Below, in pieces: positions 1 to 11,077 of a DNA stretch of 11,797 nt (positions are counted from its first letter, which is position 1; each line of letters begins with the position of its first letter). The translations under genes and the position numbers were made by a program. The stretch is from Bryobacteraceae bacterium (GTDB lineage: Bacteria > Acidobacteriota > Terriglobia > Bryobacterales > Bryobacteraceae), in NCBI GenBank assembly GCA_025350445.1, contig JANXXV010000970.1, forward strand, positions 1 to 11,797, given 5' to 3'. The notes under the pieces are model-generated. The model made no database searches. It saw nothing but the letters and a program-made list of their open reading frames with translations, and had not been told where the DNA came from.

Positions 1-9
1 TAGCGGGCC

Positions 10-1371
10 ATGGGAAATCTGTTAGGTTCCATTCTTTCGACGGCTTCCACGCTGCGAGCGTTTTCGCAAGGTCTCAACGTTGTACAGAACAACGTCGCGA
101 ATGCGAACACACCTGGGTTTGTAAAACAGACGCAGGATTACCTGGCGAAAAGCTTCGATATCACCGGCGGACTAGCGGGTGGGGTCTCATTGGGGCCCTT
201 GTTGAATTCGCGGAACGAATTTGCGGAGCAATCCGTGCGGAAGCAGCAATCGGCGTCAACGGCGGCCGATCAGCGCGCCGGCGATCTTTCCCAATTGGAA
301 CCGATTTTCGATCTGACTTCGACTTCCGGCATTTCCGGGACACTAGGCAAGTTGTTCGACAGTTTCTCGCAGTTGAGCGTCGCGCCGAACAGTAATCCGT
401 CCAGACAGGCCGTCCTCGACCGGGCCAAAGAAGTGGCGCAGGCAATCAACCAGAGTGCCGGGGCGCTGACGAATGCCGCCAGTTCCGCCGACACCCAGAT
501 CACGAATACGGTGAACAGCATAAACCAGCTTTTGGACAGGATCGCAAAATTGAACATAGAGACGCGAAGCAATTCCACCGCCGGCACTGATCCAAGCCTG
601 GATGCCAACGTCCACTCGACACTCGAAGAACTGTCGCAGTTGGTGGATTTCTCCGCCACCAAGGCCGACGACGGTTCAACCACCATCCAGCTCGGCGGTC
701 AAACTACAGCCGTCATCGGCGATCACGTTTATAAGCTTGGTACGGACCTCAGCGGGACGCAGGCGAAGATATTGAATGCGCAGGGAACTGATGTTTCCGG
801 ACAAATCGGCTCCGGCAAAATCAGCGCGCTGCTTGAGGAAAGGAACCGTAGGATTCCCTCGTATCTGAGTGAGCTGAACAATCTGGCATCCGGCTTGGCC
901 GACTCCGTAAATGCGGGGCTCGCCGGCGGGCTGGACGCCAATGGGAACCCTCCCACCGTGCCCCTGTTCACCTACGACGCGATAAACGGCTCGGCACAGA
1001 CACTGAACACCAATCCGCTCGGCGCCTCCGACGTTGCCGCAGCTTCGGCCGCGGCTCCGGGGGGCAACGGAAACGCATTGGTGTTGGCGGATCTGGGGAA
1101 ATCAAAGCAGGTCAGCGGATTCACCTTCGTCGAGTTTTACGGCAACCTCGCAGGAAGTGTGGGGCGGGACGTGGCAACCGCAAAAAGCGACCAACAGACT
1201 TATGGGTCGCTGCTCACGCAGGCGCGGAGCTTTCGGAGCGATAGCTCCGGCGTGTCGCTCGACGAAGAGGCTGCGAATTTGATTCAATTTCAGAAGAGTT
1301 ACCAGGCCGCCGCCAAACTGATCTCGGTATTGGATGAACTTACCACAACGTTAATTGGAATCATTAAATGA
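10..1371 (+). CDS. flgK: Flagellar hook-associated protein 1 (FlgK)
   Basis: Structural protein of the hook-filament junction, exported through the flagellar type III apparatus and assembled on the distal end of the hook, below FlgL and the filament. The 453-residue product has the expected N-terminal D0 helix region (about residues 1-45), with the rod/hook-family signature NNVANANTPGFVKQ. The C-terminal D0 helix carries EEAANLIQFQKSYQAAAKLI followed by a hydrophobic end, LDELTTTLIGIIK. The middle is alanine-, serine- and asparagine-rich, as in junction proteins. It is shorter than the E. coli protein (about 547 residues), which suggests a reduced central surface domain; length there varies widely between phyla. 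The ATG at position 10 is supported by homology at residue 1. The upstream site lies at the window edge and is not informative. The stop overlaps the flgL start (ATGA), so the two are translationally coupled. The identification is secure. Confidence 0.96.
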   Translation: MGNLLGSILSTASTLRAFSQGLNVVQNNVANANTPGFVKQTQDYLAKSFDITGGLAGGVSLGPLLNSRNEFAEQSVRKQQSASTAADQRAGDLSQLEPIFDLTSTSGISGTLGKLFDSFSQLSVAPNSNPSRQAVLDRAKEVAQAINQSAGALTNAASSADTQITNTVNSINQLLDRIAKLNIETRSNSTAGTDPSLDANVHSTLEELSQLVDFSATKADDGSTTIQLGGQTTAVIGDHVYKLGTDLSGTQAKILNAQGTDVSGQIGSGKISALLEERNRRIPSYLSELNNLASGLADSVNAGLAGGLDANGNPPTVPLFTYDAINGSAQTLNTNPLGASDVAAASAAAPGGNGNALVLADLGKSKQVSGFTFVEFYGNLAGSVGRDVATAKSDQQTYGSLLTQARSFRSDSSGVSLDEEAANLIQFQKSYQAAAKLISVLDELTTTLIGIIK

Positions 1372-2273
1372 TCAGCCGCCTTGACAGCTCTTCCGAACAA
1401 TTCCTGAATGCGTTGAACAGTACCCAGCGCAGGTTGAACCAAGCCCAGTTGGAGCTGACGTCGGGCAAGCGCGTGAATACCGTATCCGACGATCCGGATC
1501 AGATCAGTTCCCTGCTGCAAGCCAGGGCAGACCTGGGAAACACACTGCAAACAAAGACCGATCTGGGGCGGGTAAAGACTGAAGTGGACACGGCGGAGAG
1601 CGTGGTGGCCACCGCTGTCAGCCTGGTGGAACATGCGCGCGTATTGGCCGCACAGGGCGCCACCGGTACTTCGAGCCCGGCTACCCGTCAGAATTTAGCC
1701 GGTCAATTAGGCGATATTCTGAAGCAACTGGTGTCCATCTCGAACACCACGGTGGAGGGGCGCAGCATCTTCAGCGGAGATAGCGATCAATCGGTCGCCT
1801 ATAATATTGATCTGACGCAGCCGGTGCCCACTGGAGCTTACCTGGGAACACCCGCCACACGGGAAATTCGCCATCCCAACGGCACCCGGTTCGCCGTATC
1901 GAAAACCGCGCAGGAAATCTTCGACAGTCCCAATCCGGCGGAAAATATCTTCACCAGCATCAATGCTATTCGTGTAGCGCTGCAAAACAACGATCAGGCG
2001 GGCATTGACGCGGCGCTGCCGAACCTCGATACGGCCGGCGTCTTTCTGAACCAGCAGCACGCCTTCTACGGTTCAGTGCAAAACCAGGTGAACGACGGAA
2101 TCACTTACGCCGACAAAGCGCAGATCCGGTTGGAAGCAAAGATCAGTTCCATTGAGGACGCCGACGCCACTGCCGCCGCCTTAGAGTTGAATCAGTCCGT
2201 TCTGCAGCAAAATGCGGCGCTGCAGTCGCGCGGCAAGTTGCCCCGCACCAGCTTGTTCGATTTTCTGGCGTGA
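1368..2273 (+). CDS. flgL: Flagellar hook-associated protein 3 (FlgL)
   Basis: Second hook-filament junction protein, placed between FlgK and the flagellin filament and related to flagellin. The 301 residues (E. coli FlgL is about 317) show the flagellin-like N-terminal coil. It carries QFLNALNSTQRRLNQAQLEL, then TSGKRVNTVSDDP (about residues 32-44), the conserved SGKRINxxSDDP stretch of this family. The C-terminus has the paired coil, ending in ALELNQSVLQQNAALQSRGK and SLFDFLA. The ATG overlaps the flgK stop by 4 nt, so the pair forms one operon. A weak GGA lies about 8-10 nt upstream. The gene ends 10 nt before a convergent non-flagellar gene, so this is the downstream end of the flagellar cluster in this direction. 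No flagellin, fliD, csrA or fliW follows here. Confidence 0.95.
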   Translation: MISRLDSSSEQFLNALNSTQRRLNQAQLELTSGKRVNTVSDDPDQISSLLQARADLGNTLQTKTDLGRVKTEVDTAESVVATAVSLVEHARVLAAQGATGTSSPATRQNLAGQLGDILKQLVSISNTTVEGRSIFSGDSDQSVAYNIDLTQPVPTGAYLGTPATREIRHPNGTRFAVSKTAQEIFDSPNPAENIFTSINAIRVALQNNDQAGIDAALPNLDTAGVFLNQQHAFYGSVQNQVNDGITYADKAQIRLEAKISSIEDADATAAALELNQSVLQQNAALQSRGKLPRTSLFDFLA

Positions 2274-2283
2274 CTGGCCGGCG

Positions 2284-3241
2284 CTAAAACCGGAACCAGG
2301 AGCGCAGCACCCGGTTCCCCTGCACAATCGCGGTAGCTACAAATCTGGGATGCGGCGGAATGCCGAACCGAAGATCCGCAGCCTGCACCTGCACCGCGTT
2401 CTCCACGTCTGGCGACGGCGTTACCTGCCAGAATAGAAACGGCGCGAACGCTGTCAGATCCTGGAATGCGCCGGTGGCCCGGGCCGCTTGCGCCGCTGCC
2501 GTATCGTCAGTCTTGTAGAACACCCGCCCGCCCGCGGGATCGAAATCTCCCGCTAAATCGACGGATTGGACGAAGAAGGCGCTGTCGGTTTCCACAATGC
2601 CATCCCATTGCATGGGGTTCGCCACGCTCGGCAGCGCCGCCACCCGCCGCGGCGTTTCCCCGCGGTACATCCGCCCTTCCTGCACTGTAACCGCGCGCTG
2701 GTGCAATACCCAGCGGCCGCTATCGTAAATCAGCAGGAACAGCAGCGCGAAGATCGCCCCGCCGCGGCCGGTGGACGGCTTTCCACCTATCTCTGAACTC
2801 ACCAACCGCGAGATCCACGGTCCGGCAAGCGCCAGCAGCAAAGCGGTCCAGATCCAAGGATCGACCACGCTGGTGATATCCAGCCGTGGCCAGGCGCTTG
2901 AGAACGGCAGATACAGCCGGATTCCGTAAAGATTGGTGAAATCCAGCATCAAGTGACTAACGACGCCGAGTAAAGCGAGAACATACCCCGACAGCCAGGC
3001 GATCGGCTGACGGAAGGCGATGCGCACCGCAAGCAGCGGCAGCAAAGCCATCAGCGGGGCGAAGGCCAGAGCGTGGGTTATGCCCCGGTGATAGTGAAAG
3101 TAGTTCCCCGCCCCGCCCGCCAGACTAACCGCATCAATGTCCGGAATGTTAGTGGCAACGATCAGAATCGCGGACGCGCGCAAATGGAAGCGGTTTAGCC
3201 CGGCGCGGCTCAGCATCAACCCCACCAGCGTGTGCGTCAGG

Positions 3242-3249
<8 letters not shown>
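2284..3249 (-). CDS. YdjM-type membrane-bound metal-dependent hydrolase (PF04307 family)
   Basis: Predicted inner-membrane protein of the YdjM / 'LexA-binding, inner membrane-associated putative hydrolase' family, whose substrate is not established. The 321 residues open with MDNLTHTLVG and carry the family's candidate metal ligands in order: H6, D37 and D39 (NIPDID), H52/H54/R55/H59 (HYHRGITHA), H99 and D103 (HLMLD), and D130 (VVDPW). Hydrophobic segments lie near residues 24-34, 60-78, 86-103, 132-150 and about 165-175. The remaining C-terminal part, from about residue 180, is soluble and probably extracytoplasmic. The ATG overlaps the end of the upstream lipid-kinase gene by 8 nt (ATGGATAA), which implies translational coupling and a shared role at the membrane. 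Identification to family is firm; function is not. The E. coli name refers to regulation by LexA, and nothing here shows an SOS box. Confidence 0.85.
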
Positions 3250-6761
<3,512 letters not shown>

Positions 6762-6772
<11 letters not shown>

Positions 6773-7493
6773 GTGTGAAGTTCACTTCGATGGGCGCGAT
6801 CACGTCCACCGGCTCACCGTTGAGCATTGTCGGCCGGTAGATCCACTGCTTCACCGCATCCAGGGCGGCGCCCACCAGCAGCGGATGGCCGTCAATCACT
6901 TCCAGTTTTTGGATGGTTCCATCTTTCGCGATGATACTCATCAGGTGAACTTTTCCTGAGATGCGCGCATTCTTTGCGAGTTGCGGATAGATGGGCATCA
7001 CGCGCTTCAGAATCTTGGCCTCCATCACGTTTCCGCCGACCGGCATCGGCGCGGTTGGCTTGGCGGTCTGTGCATGTGCGATCGGCGGCTTGGGCGGCGC
7101 GGCGATGCCGGGGTCGACACCAATGCCACCGCCAAGGGGAACTCCGGCTGCATTAGAGATAGCCGCCGACGTATAAACTGGAGCGTCTGAACCTATATCG
7201 TCAATGACAGGAATTCCAACCGGTATCGCCGTAGGGGAAACAAACGGGCGCGGATTCATAGTCAACGCGCCGGCTCTCCGTTGTAGGAATGAGCCGATGA
7301 TCTCAATGGCGTCTAGTTTGGGCACCTGTGGCGCCGGCAACTCCAGATGGCGCGTGGTATTTAGCGGAAGCATGTCCACATGCAGGGCCGAATATAACAC
7401 CATCGTTCCGGCAATGGCACACTGCAAAGTGACGGAAGCCCCCAGCGGCCAGGGCTTGTTGCGGGTGGTTGGCATCAAGGCTTGTTCAAACAT
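6762..7493 (-). CDS. TonB-family energy-transducer protein (TonB C-terminal domain)
   Basis: Periplasm-spanning protein with one N-terminal anchor, a proline-rich linker and a C-terminal TonB domain. In the TonB system the C-terminal domain contacts outer-membrane receptors and the anchor is energised by ExbB/ExbD. The 243 residues begin MFEQALMPTTRNKPWPLGAS, an N-terminus I recognise from the TonB-like proteins abundant in Acidobacteriota. The membrane segment is about residues 17-38. A linker rich in Pro, Ala and Gly follows (about 50-150). The TonB domain runs from about 155 to 243: YPQLAKNARISGKV near 169-182, DGTIQKLEVIDGHPLL near 191-206, the conserved AVKQWIYRP near 213-221, and a terminal beta strand VIAPIEVNFTLTQ. 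No exbB, exbD or TonB-dependent receptor is in the window, so its partners are elsewhere. It is transcribed divergently from the enolase-superfamily gene, with 50 nt between them. The ATG at 7493 lacks an obvious ribosome site. Confidence 0.9.
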
Positions 7494-7531
7494 GCTGATT
7501 TAGACACCACAAGTTTCGCGCTTGTTCCACA

Positions 7532-7537
7532 TACAAT
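7532..7537 (+). promoter_or_regulatory. Candidate -10 box of the enolase-superfamily gene
   Basis: TACAAT lies with its first base 12 nt before the GTG start at 7544, so the predicted transcription start coincides with the start codon. No -35 hexamer is recognisable at 16-18 nt. No Shine-Dalgarno sequence stands between this box and the GTG, which is consistent with a leaderless message. Confidence 0.4.
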
Positions 7538-7543
7538 GTCTAC

Positions 7544-8971
7544 GTGCTCACCAATCCACTTTCCCGCCGTTCATTCCTCAGCGCCGCGTTGGCCGCGCCG
7601 ATGCTCAGCCTGGCTGCCGCACGCGCCACCGATATCCGGGTAGATGCCATTGGCTACAGCTTCGAAGATTTCATGTACCGCACTCCGCTGAAGTTCGGCG
7701 GCGCCGTAGTGGACCGGGTCACATTGCTCAACGTCAACTGCACCGTGCGCAACTCCGCGGGCAAAGTAGTGAAGGGCTTCGGGTCTATGCCGCTGGGCAA
7801 CGTGTGGTCGTTCCCATCGAAGACCATGCCGTATGATCGAACGCTGGGCGCGATGAAGGCGTTGGCCGAACAGATGTCCAGCATCACGAATGCGTACAAG
7901 GAATTCGGACATCCCATCGATATCAATTGGGCGCTGGAGCCGGAGTACTTGAAAGCTGCCGTTGCAGTCTCGAAATCGTTGAAGCTGGATGCGCCGATTC
8001 CGAAGCTTTGCGTGCTGGTAACGATGAGTCCCTTCGATGCCGCCATTCACGATGCGTATGGAAAACTGCACAACCGGAATAGCTTTCAAGCGTGCGGCAG
8101 CGATTTGATGAGCCATGATCTGAGCCACTATTTGGGAGATGGCTTTAAGGGCGAGTCGCTGGACAAATACATTCTCAAGCAGCCGAAAGCGACTATGCCG
8201 TTGTATCATCTGGTGGGTGCGGTCGACCCGGTGAGCGAGGCCGATATTAAGACGCGCATCAACGATGGCCTGCCCGAGACACTGCCGGAGTGGATCGAAT
8301 ACAACGGGCTGACGAACATCAAAATCAAGCTGAATGGCGACGACGTCAAGTGGGATGTGGACCGGGTGATCACGGTGGACCGTGTGGCGGCCGAGACGCA
8401 AGCCAAACGAGGCGTGAGCAAGTGGGTCTACTCGCTGGACTTCAACGAGAAGTGTCCGAACGTGGCGTATTTGCTGGCGTTCATCCGGCAGATCAAGGAA
8501 CAGTCGCCGGAAGGGTTTGCGCGGATTCAATACATCGAGCAGCCTACTAAGCGCGACCTGAATCTCGATCGTGGCAACGTAATACACGAGGCGGCGAAGC
8601 TGCGGCCCATTGTGATTGATGAATCGCTAACCGGGCAGGATGCGTTGATGCTCGCTCATGAAATGGGCTACACCGGAGCCGCGCTGAAGGCATGCAAGGG
8701 TCAAAGCCAGGCGCTGCTGATGGCCGCGGTGGCACAGAAGTACAAAATGTTTTTATGCGTGCAGGATTTGACCTGCCCCGGTGCATCGTTGATTCATTCC
8801 GCCGGGCTGGCCGCGCATATTCCCGGTGTGGCGGCGATTGAAGCGAATGCACGCCAGTATGTTCCGCGCGCCAATAAAGCGTGGGAGGGGAAATTCCCCG
8901 GCATCTTCGTGATCAAAGATGGACAGATGAAGACGGGTGTATTGAATCGACCTGGTCTAAGCGCGGTTTAG
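7544..8971 (+). CDS. Tat-exported enolase-superfamily (mandelate racemase/muconate lactonizing) protein
   Basis: Predicted enzyme of the enolase superfamily, which abstracts a proton next to a carboxylate, holding the enediolate on a magnesium ion in a TIM barrel. The 475 residues carry the full set of candidate residues in barrel order: K260-x-K262 (NIKIKLNG), D299 (SLDFNE), E332 (YIEQP), D359/E360 (VIDES) and a lysine at 382 or 385 (ALKACKGQS). MSPFDAAIHDAYGKLHNRNS (161-180) is the family's linker motif. The lysine pair on one side and a lysine on the other resembles the muconate lactonizing and dipeptide epimerase groups rather than mandelate racemase, which uses a Lys/His pair. The N-terminus is a twin-arginine signal: LSRRSFLSAALAAPMLSLAA, with an AxA cleavage site after A28. 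The folded protein would therefore be exported, which is unusual for this superfamily. The substrate cannot be read from sequence. GTG 7544 is chosen because it opens the signal peptide. Confidence 0.85.
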   Translation: MLTNPLSRRSFLSAALAAPMLSLAAARATDIRVDAIGYSFEDFMYRTPLKFGGAVVDRVTLLNVNCTVRNSAGKVVKGFGSMPLGNVWSFPSKTMPYDRTLGAMKALAEQMSSITNAYKEFGHPIDINWALEPEYLKAAVAVSKSLKLDAPIPKLCVLVTMSPFDAAIHDAYGKLHNRNSFQACGSDLMSHDLSHYLGDGFKGESLDKYILKQPKATMPLYHLVGAVDPVSEADIKTRINDGLPETLPEWIEYNGLTNIKIKLNGDDVKWDVDRVITVDRVAAETQAKRGVSKWVYSLDFNEKCPNVAYLLAFIRQIKEQSPEGFARIQYIEQPTKRDLNLDRGNVIHEAAKLRPIVIDESLTGQDALMLAHEMGYTGAALKACKGQSQALLMAAVAQKYKMFLCVQDLTCPGASLIHSAGLAAHIPGVAAIEANARQYVPRANKAWEGKFPGIFVIKDGQMKTGVLNRPGLSAV

Positions 8972-9031
8972 TGCCGTGACCTGTCCTGCACCACTTTTGA
9001 TAATTGGCGTAGGGCGGTCCCCCGAGTCCGT

Positions 9032-9050
9032 GCCGGACGCCTCGTCCGGC
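9032..9050 (+). terminator. GC-rich perfect hairpin, possible terminator of the enolase-superfamily gene or REP-like element
   Basis: GCCGGACG, a 3-nt loop CCT, then CGTCCGGC: an 8-bp perfect stem, 60 nt after the stop at 8971. On the + strand it is followed by TTGTTT, a poor U-tract. On the minus strand no T run follows. It could be a weak rho-independent terminator for the + strand gene. Alternatively it is a member of a dispersed palindromic repeat family, since short GC-rich palindromes between convergent genes are typical of these. Confidence 0.4.
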
Positions 9051-9105
9051 TTGTTTGGCAACGACACGTGCCGGCGCAGTTGACCAACCTGACAATCGTC
9101 AACTA

Positions 9106-9261
9106 TTACCTTAAACCCGGCAGTTCGACTACAGCGGCTCGCGCCAAGTCGCTGAAATTCTTCAGGATTTCAAGTGCTTCGCATTTCACGATTGGGGTGA
9201 TAACTGATTTCTTCACAATTGCTTGCGGGCTAACGACCTGTTTGATTTCAGGTGAAGCCAA
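9106..9261 (-). CDS. Doubtful small ORF, 51 codons, unrecognised
   Basis: A minus-strand frame from TTG at 9261 to a tandem stop TAA-TAG at 9108-9103. It is in the same frame as, and about 34 nt downstream of, the ABC ATPase stop. The translation includes VVSPQAIVKKSVITPIV and CEALEILKNFSDLARAAVVE, which has balanced protein-like composition and a plausible amphipathic helix. Against it: the start is TTG with no ribosome site, third codon positions are only about half G or C, and I recognise no family. It may be a real small gene at the end of the ABC operon, the relic of a longer one, or chance. No function is proposed. Confidence 0.15.
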   Translation of the reverse strand: MASPEIKQVVSPQAIVKKSVITPIVKCEALEILKNFSDLARAAVVELPGLR

Positions 9262-9294
9262 CTGCCGGATTCAGGATGGACGGCCGGCCGGCAA

Positions 9295-9969
9295 CTAGCC
9301 CACGATACTGCCATCACGCATGTGCGTTATGCTGTGGCCATACGCCGCGGCCTCTGGATTGTGCGTGATCATCACAATCGTCTGCCCCAGCCGCTCATTC
9401 AAATCACGCAGAAGCCCAAGCACAATATTCGAATTCTCGGTATCCAGATTTCCGGTCGGTTCATCGGCCAACAAAATAGAAGGGTGATTCACCAGCGCCC
9501 GCGCGATGGCAACCCGCTGCTGTTCGCCTCCGGAAAGAGCACGCGGTTTATGCTTCAACCGGTGCGAGATCCCCAGGAGCTTCAGCACTTCGGTGAACTG
9601 CGGATCGGCGGTTTCACCCTTCCCCGCGATGCTGCGGGCAATAGCGATATTGTCGCCGGCAGACAACGTGGGCAATAGGTTGTACTTCTGAAAGATGAAT
9701 CCGATCTCGGTCTTTCGCAAATTCGTTCTTTCGCCTTCGGTCATGCCGCGCAGGTCTTTGCCGTTAATGGTGACGGTGCCGGAAGTAGGCGGAGTCAGAC
9801 CACCGAGTATATTGAATAACGTCGACTTACCGGATCCCGAATGACCCACGATGCACATGAATTCGCCGCGATCGATATCGAGATCCACGCCGCGAAGAGC
9901 GTTCACGTCCACTTCGCCGACATGATAAATCTTCTTTAGATTGCGGATGGAAATGATGGGCTCACTCAT
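9295..9969 (-). CDS. ABC transporter ATP-binding protein, MacB/LolD type
   Basis: Cytoplasmic ATPase of a type VII (MacB/FtsX-superfamily) ABC system, which transmits force to the periplasm to extrude or extract substrates such as lipoproteins or small molecules. From the ATG at 9969 it has 224 residues with every motif intact: Walker A GHSGSGKST (42-50), Q-loop FIFQKYNLLP (Q94), signature LSGGEQQRVAIARAL (145-159), Walker B ILLADEPTGNLD (165-176) and switch His203. The start at 9969 is preferred over an in-frame codon at 9990 because GAGG sits 9 nt upstream and MSEPIISIRNLKKIY matches the family. The 9990 start would add seven basic, unlikely residues. The ATG overlaps the permease stop (ATGAGTGA, 8 nt), so ATPase and permease are made together. 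The substrate is not predictable. Confidence 0.93.
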   Translation of the reverse strand: MSEPIISIRNLKKIYHVGEVDVNALRGVDLDIDRGEFMCIVGHSGSGKSTLFNILGGLTPPTSGTVTINGKDLRGMTEGERTNLRKTEIGFIFQKYNLLPTLSAGDNIAIARSIAGKGETADPQFTEVLKLLGISHRLKHKPRALSGGEQQRVAIARALVNHPSILLADEPTGNLDTENSNIVLGLLRDLNERLGQTIVMITHNPEAAAYGHSITHMRDGSIVG

Positions 9970-11056
9970 ACGTGAGCGCCTCAATCGCATCCTGCCGCGC
10001 CGCTTTCAGTCCAGGATACAGCGCGCCGAGGATTGCGCCAACCAGCGCGATAGCGGTGGAAATCGGCCACCACTCCGGAACAATTTTCTGGGTGAGCGAA
10101 GCTGGAAAACTCATGATCACAAAACGTGTCCCGTACGTCATCAGTATCCCGCAGACCGATCCCACGAGACCCAGAATAATGGTCTCCCGCATCAGAATGC
10201 CAACAATGTAGGACGGAGACGCGCCCAGCGCTTTCAGAATCCCAATCTCGCGCGTGCGCTCCAGAACGGCTGTGTACATCGCGAGGAATACCACTAGAAA
10301 TCCAAACACAACGGAAAGTCCAATGACAACATGGGTAAATGATTTCACCAATTCAACGCTATCCGCCGAGATCTGCGACAGAAACTCCTCCAATGTGTAA
10401 ATCGGGTTGTCTGGCAGCAACTTCTTCAACTCATCCACTACTAAAGGTATGTTCTTCGGATCGTCGGCTTTCACATAGATGACACTCAGCTTATCGGGAT
10501 TCGCAATCTTGTCCTGCAATACATTCAGGCGCATGAAAACGCGCGAGCCTTTGCCCGATTCAAACACGCCGGAAACTATCCAATTGGAGTTGATCAGTTT
10601 GTAGCTAGCGCCGGCTTGCAGCTTATGTTGGCGTGCGTAGAAGTCGTCCACCACAATTTCGTTGTCAGACTCCGGCAACCGCCCCGCCAGAAATTTTAGA
10701 CCACCGGACATTTTCGTTAGTGCATCGAAATCAACGCCGGTCACTCGTTCTAATAAGCCCCCGGTAGAGTGCTCCACCGTGCCCGTTACTAACGCCACGT
10801 GCGGTTGCCGCTGTAGCACTGGCAGCAGCTTTTGGGGTATTGGAGCGGAGCTTAATCCGACAGCGGAGGAGGCGGGAGGGCGTACCAGAATATCGGCGCC
10901 AACCCCGCGGGTACGTCTGGCGCTATCCTCAATGGTGCCGTTGCTCACCCCGACCAGCGTCAGGATCATCGTCACCTGAAGCCCTATTGCAGCCAGCGTG
11001 AGGAACGTTCGTATCGGCCGGTGCTTCAGGTTCTCAACTACTAATTTATTGACCAA
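9962..11056 (-). CDS. ABC transporter permease, MacB/FtsX family
   Basis: Membrane subunit partner of the adjacent ATPase. The 364 residues have the classic four-segment plan: a first transmembrane helix (about 17-37) after the short cytoplasmic stretch VVENLKHRPIRTFLT, then a large periplasmic domain (about 40-238). Three helices follow at about 240-262, 290-312 and 331-349. RTREIGILKALGASPSYIV (267-285) is the conserved cytoplasmic coupling region contacting the ATPase. The end PGLKAARQDAIEALTYE is the usual 'P-x-x-x-A-x-x-x-x-P-x-x-A-L' tail. It is one FtsX-type half, with the ATPase separate, as in LolC/LolD or DevC/DevA rather than fused MacB. No HlyD/MacA adaptor or TolC gene is in the window. 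The start is TTG at 11056; an in-frame TAG at 11068 rules out anything further upstream. There is no clear Shine-Dalgarno site. It lies 21 nt after the flavoprotein gene. Confidence 0.92.
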   Translation of the reverse strand: MVNKLVVENLKHRPIRTFLTLAAIGLQVTMILTLVGVSNGTIEDSARRTRGVGADILVRPPASSAVGLSSAPIPQKLLPVLQRQPHVALVTGTVEHSTGGLLERVTGVDFDALTKMSGGLKFLAGRLPESDNEIVVDDFYARQHKLQAGASYKLINSNWIVSGVFESGKGSRVFMRLNVLQDKIANPDKLSVIYVKADDPKNIPLVVDELKKLLPDNPIYTLEEFLSQISADSVELVKSFTHVVIGLSVVFGFLVVFLAMYTAVLERTREIGILKALGASPSYIVGILMRETIILGLVGSVCGILMTYGTRFVIMSFPASLTQKIVPEWWPISTAIALVGAILGALYPGLKAARQDAIEALTYE

Positions 11057-11062
11057 AACTCT

Positions 11063-11068
11063 ATTCTA
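11063..11068 (-). promoter_or_regulatory. Candidate -10 box of the ABC permease operon
   Basis: The minus strand reads TAGAAT with its first base 12 nt before the TTG start at 11056. The only -35-like element is TTGACG at 11095-11090, with a 21-nt spacer, too long for a standard promoter. It matters mainly because its spacing is identical to that before ligA and the enolase-superfamily gene. The permease may simply be read through from the flavoprotein gene. Confidence 0.25.
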
Positions 11069-11077
11069 TCTTGTGTA

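Larger units (their letters stand above)
8972..9294. other. 323-base intergenic stretch between convergent units
   Basis: The region lies between the end of the + strand enolase-superfamily gene and the end of the minus-strand ABC operon. It holds a perfect GC-rich hairpin at 9032-9050. It also holds two weak open frames: a 76-codon + strand frame at 9068-9298, which I do not believe, and a 51-codon minus-strand frame at 9106-9261, discussed separately. The stretch 9100-9250 is more AT-rich than its flanks. I see no RNA gene, tRNA or attachment site. Confidence 0.6.

Noticed and set aside
1..9. TAG at position 1 as the stop of an upstream gene
   Set aside because: Plausible given the tight packing, but with no upstream sequence the frame cannot be tested.
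7571..8587. 338-codon open frame on the minus strand
   Set aside because: It is antisense to the enolase-superfamily gene, whose translation has family motifs along its whole length. The antisense product is rich in Arg, His and Gln, typical of a shadow frame in GC-rich DNA.
9068..9298. 76-codon + strand frame in the intergenic gap
   Set aside because: It has no ribosome site, no recognisable motif and an odd Ser/Thr/Ala composition, and it runs into the 3' end of the convergent ATPase gene.
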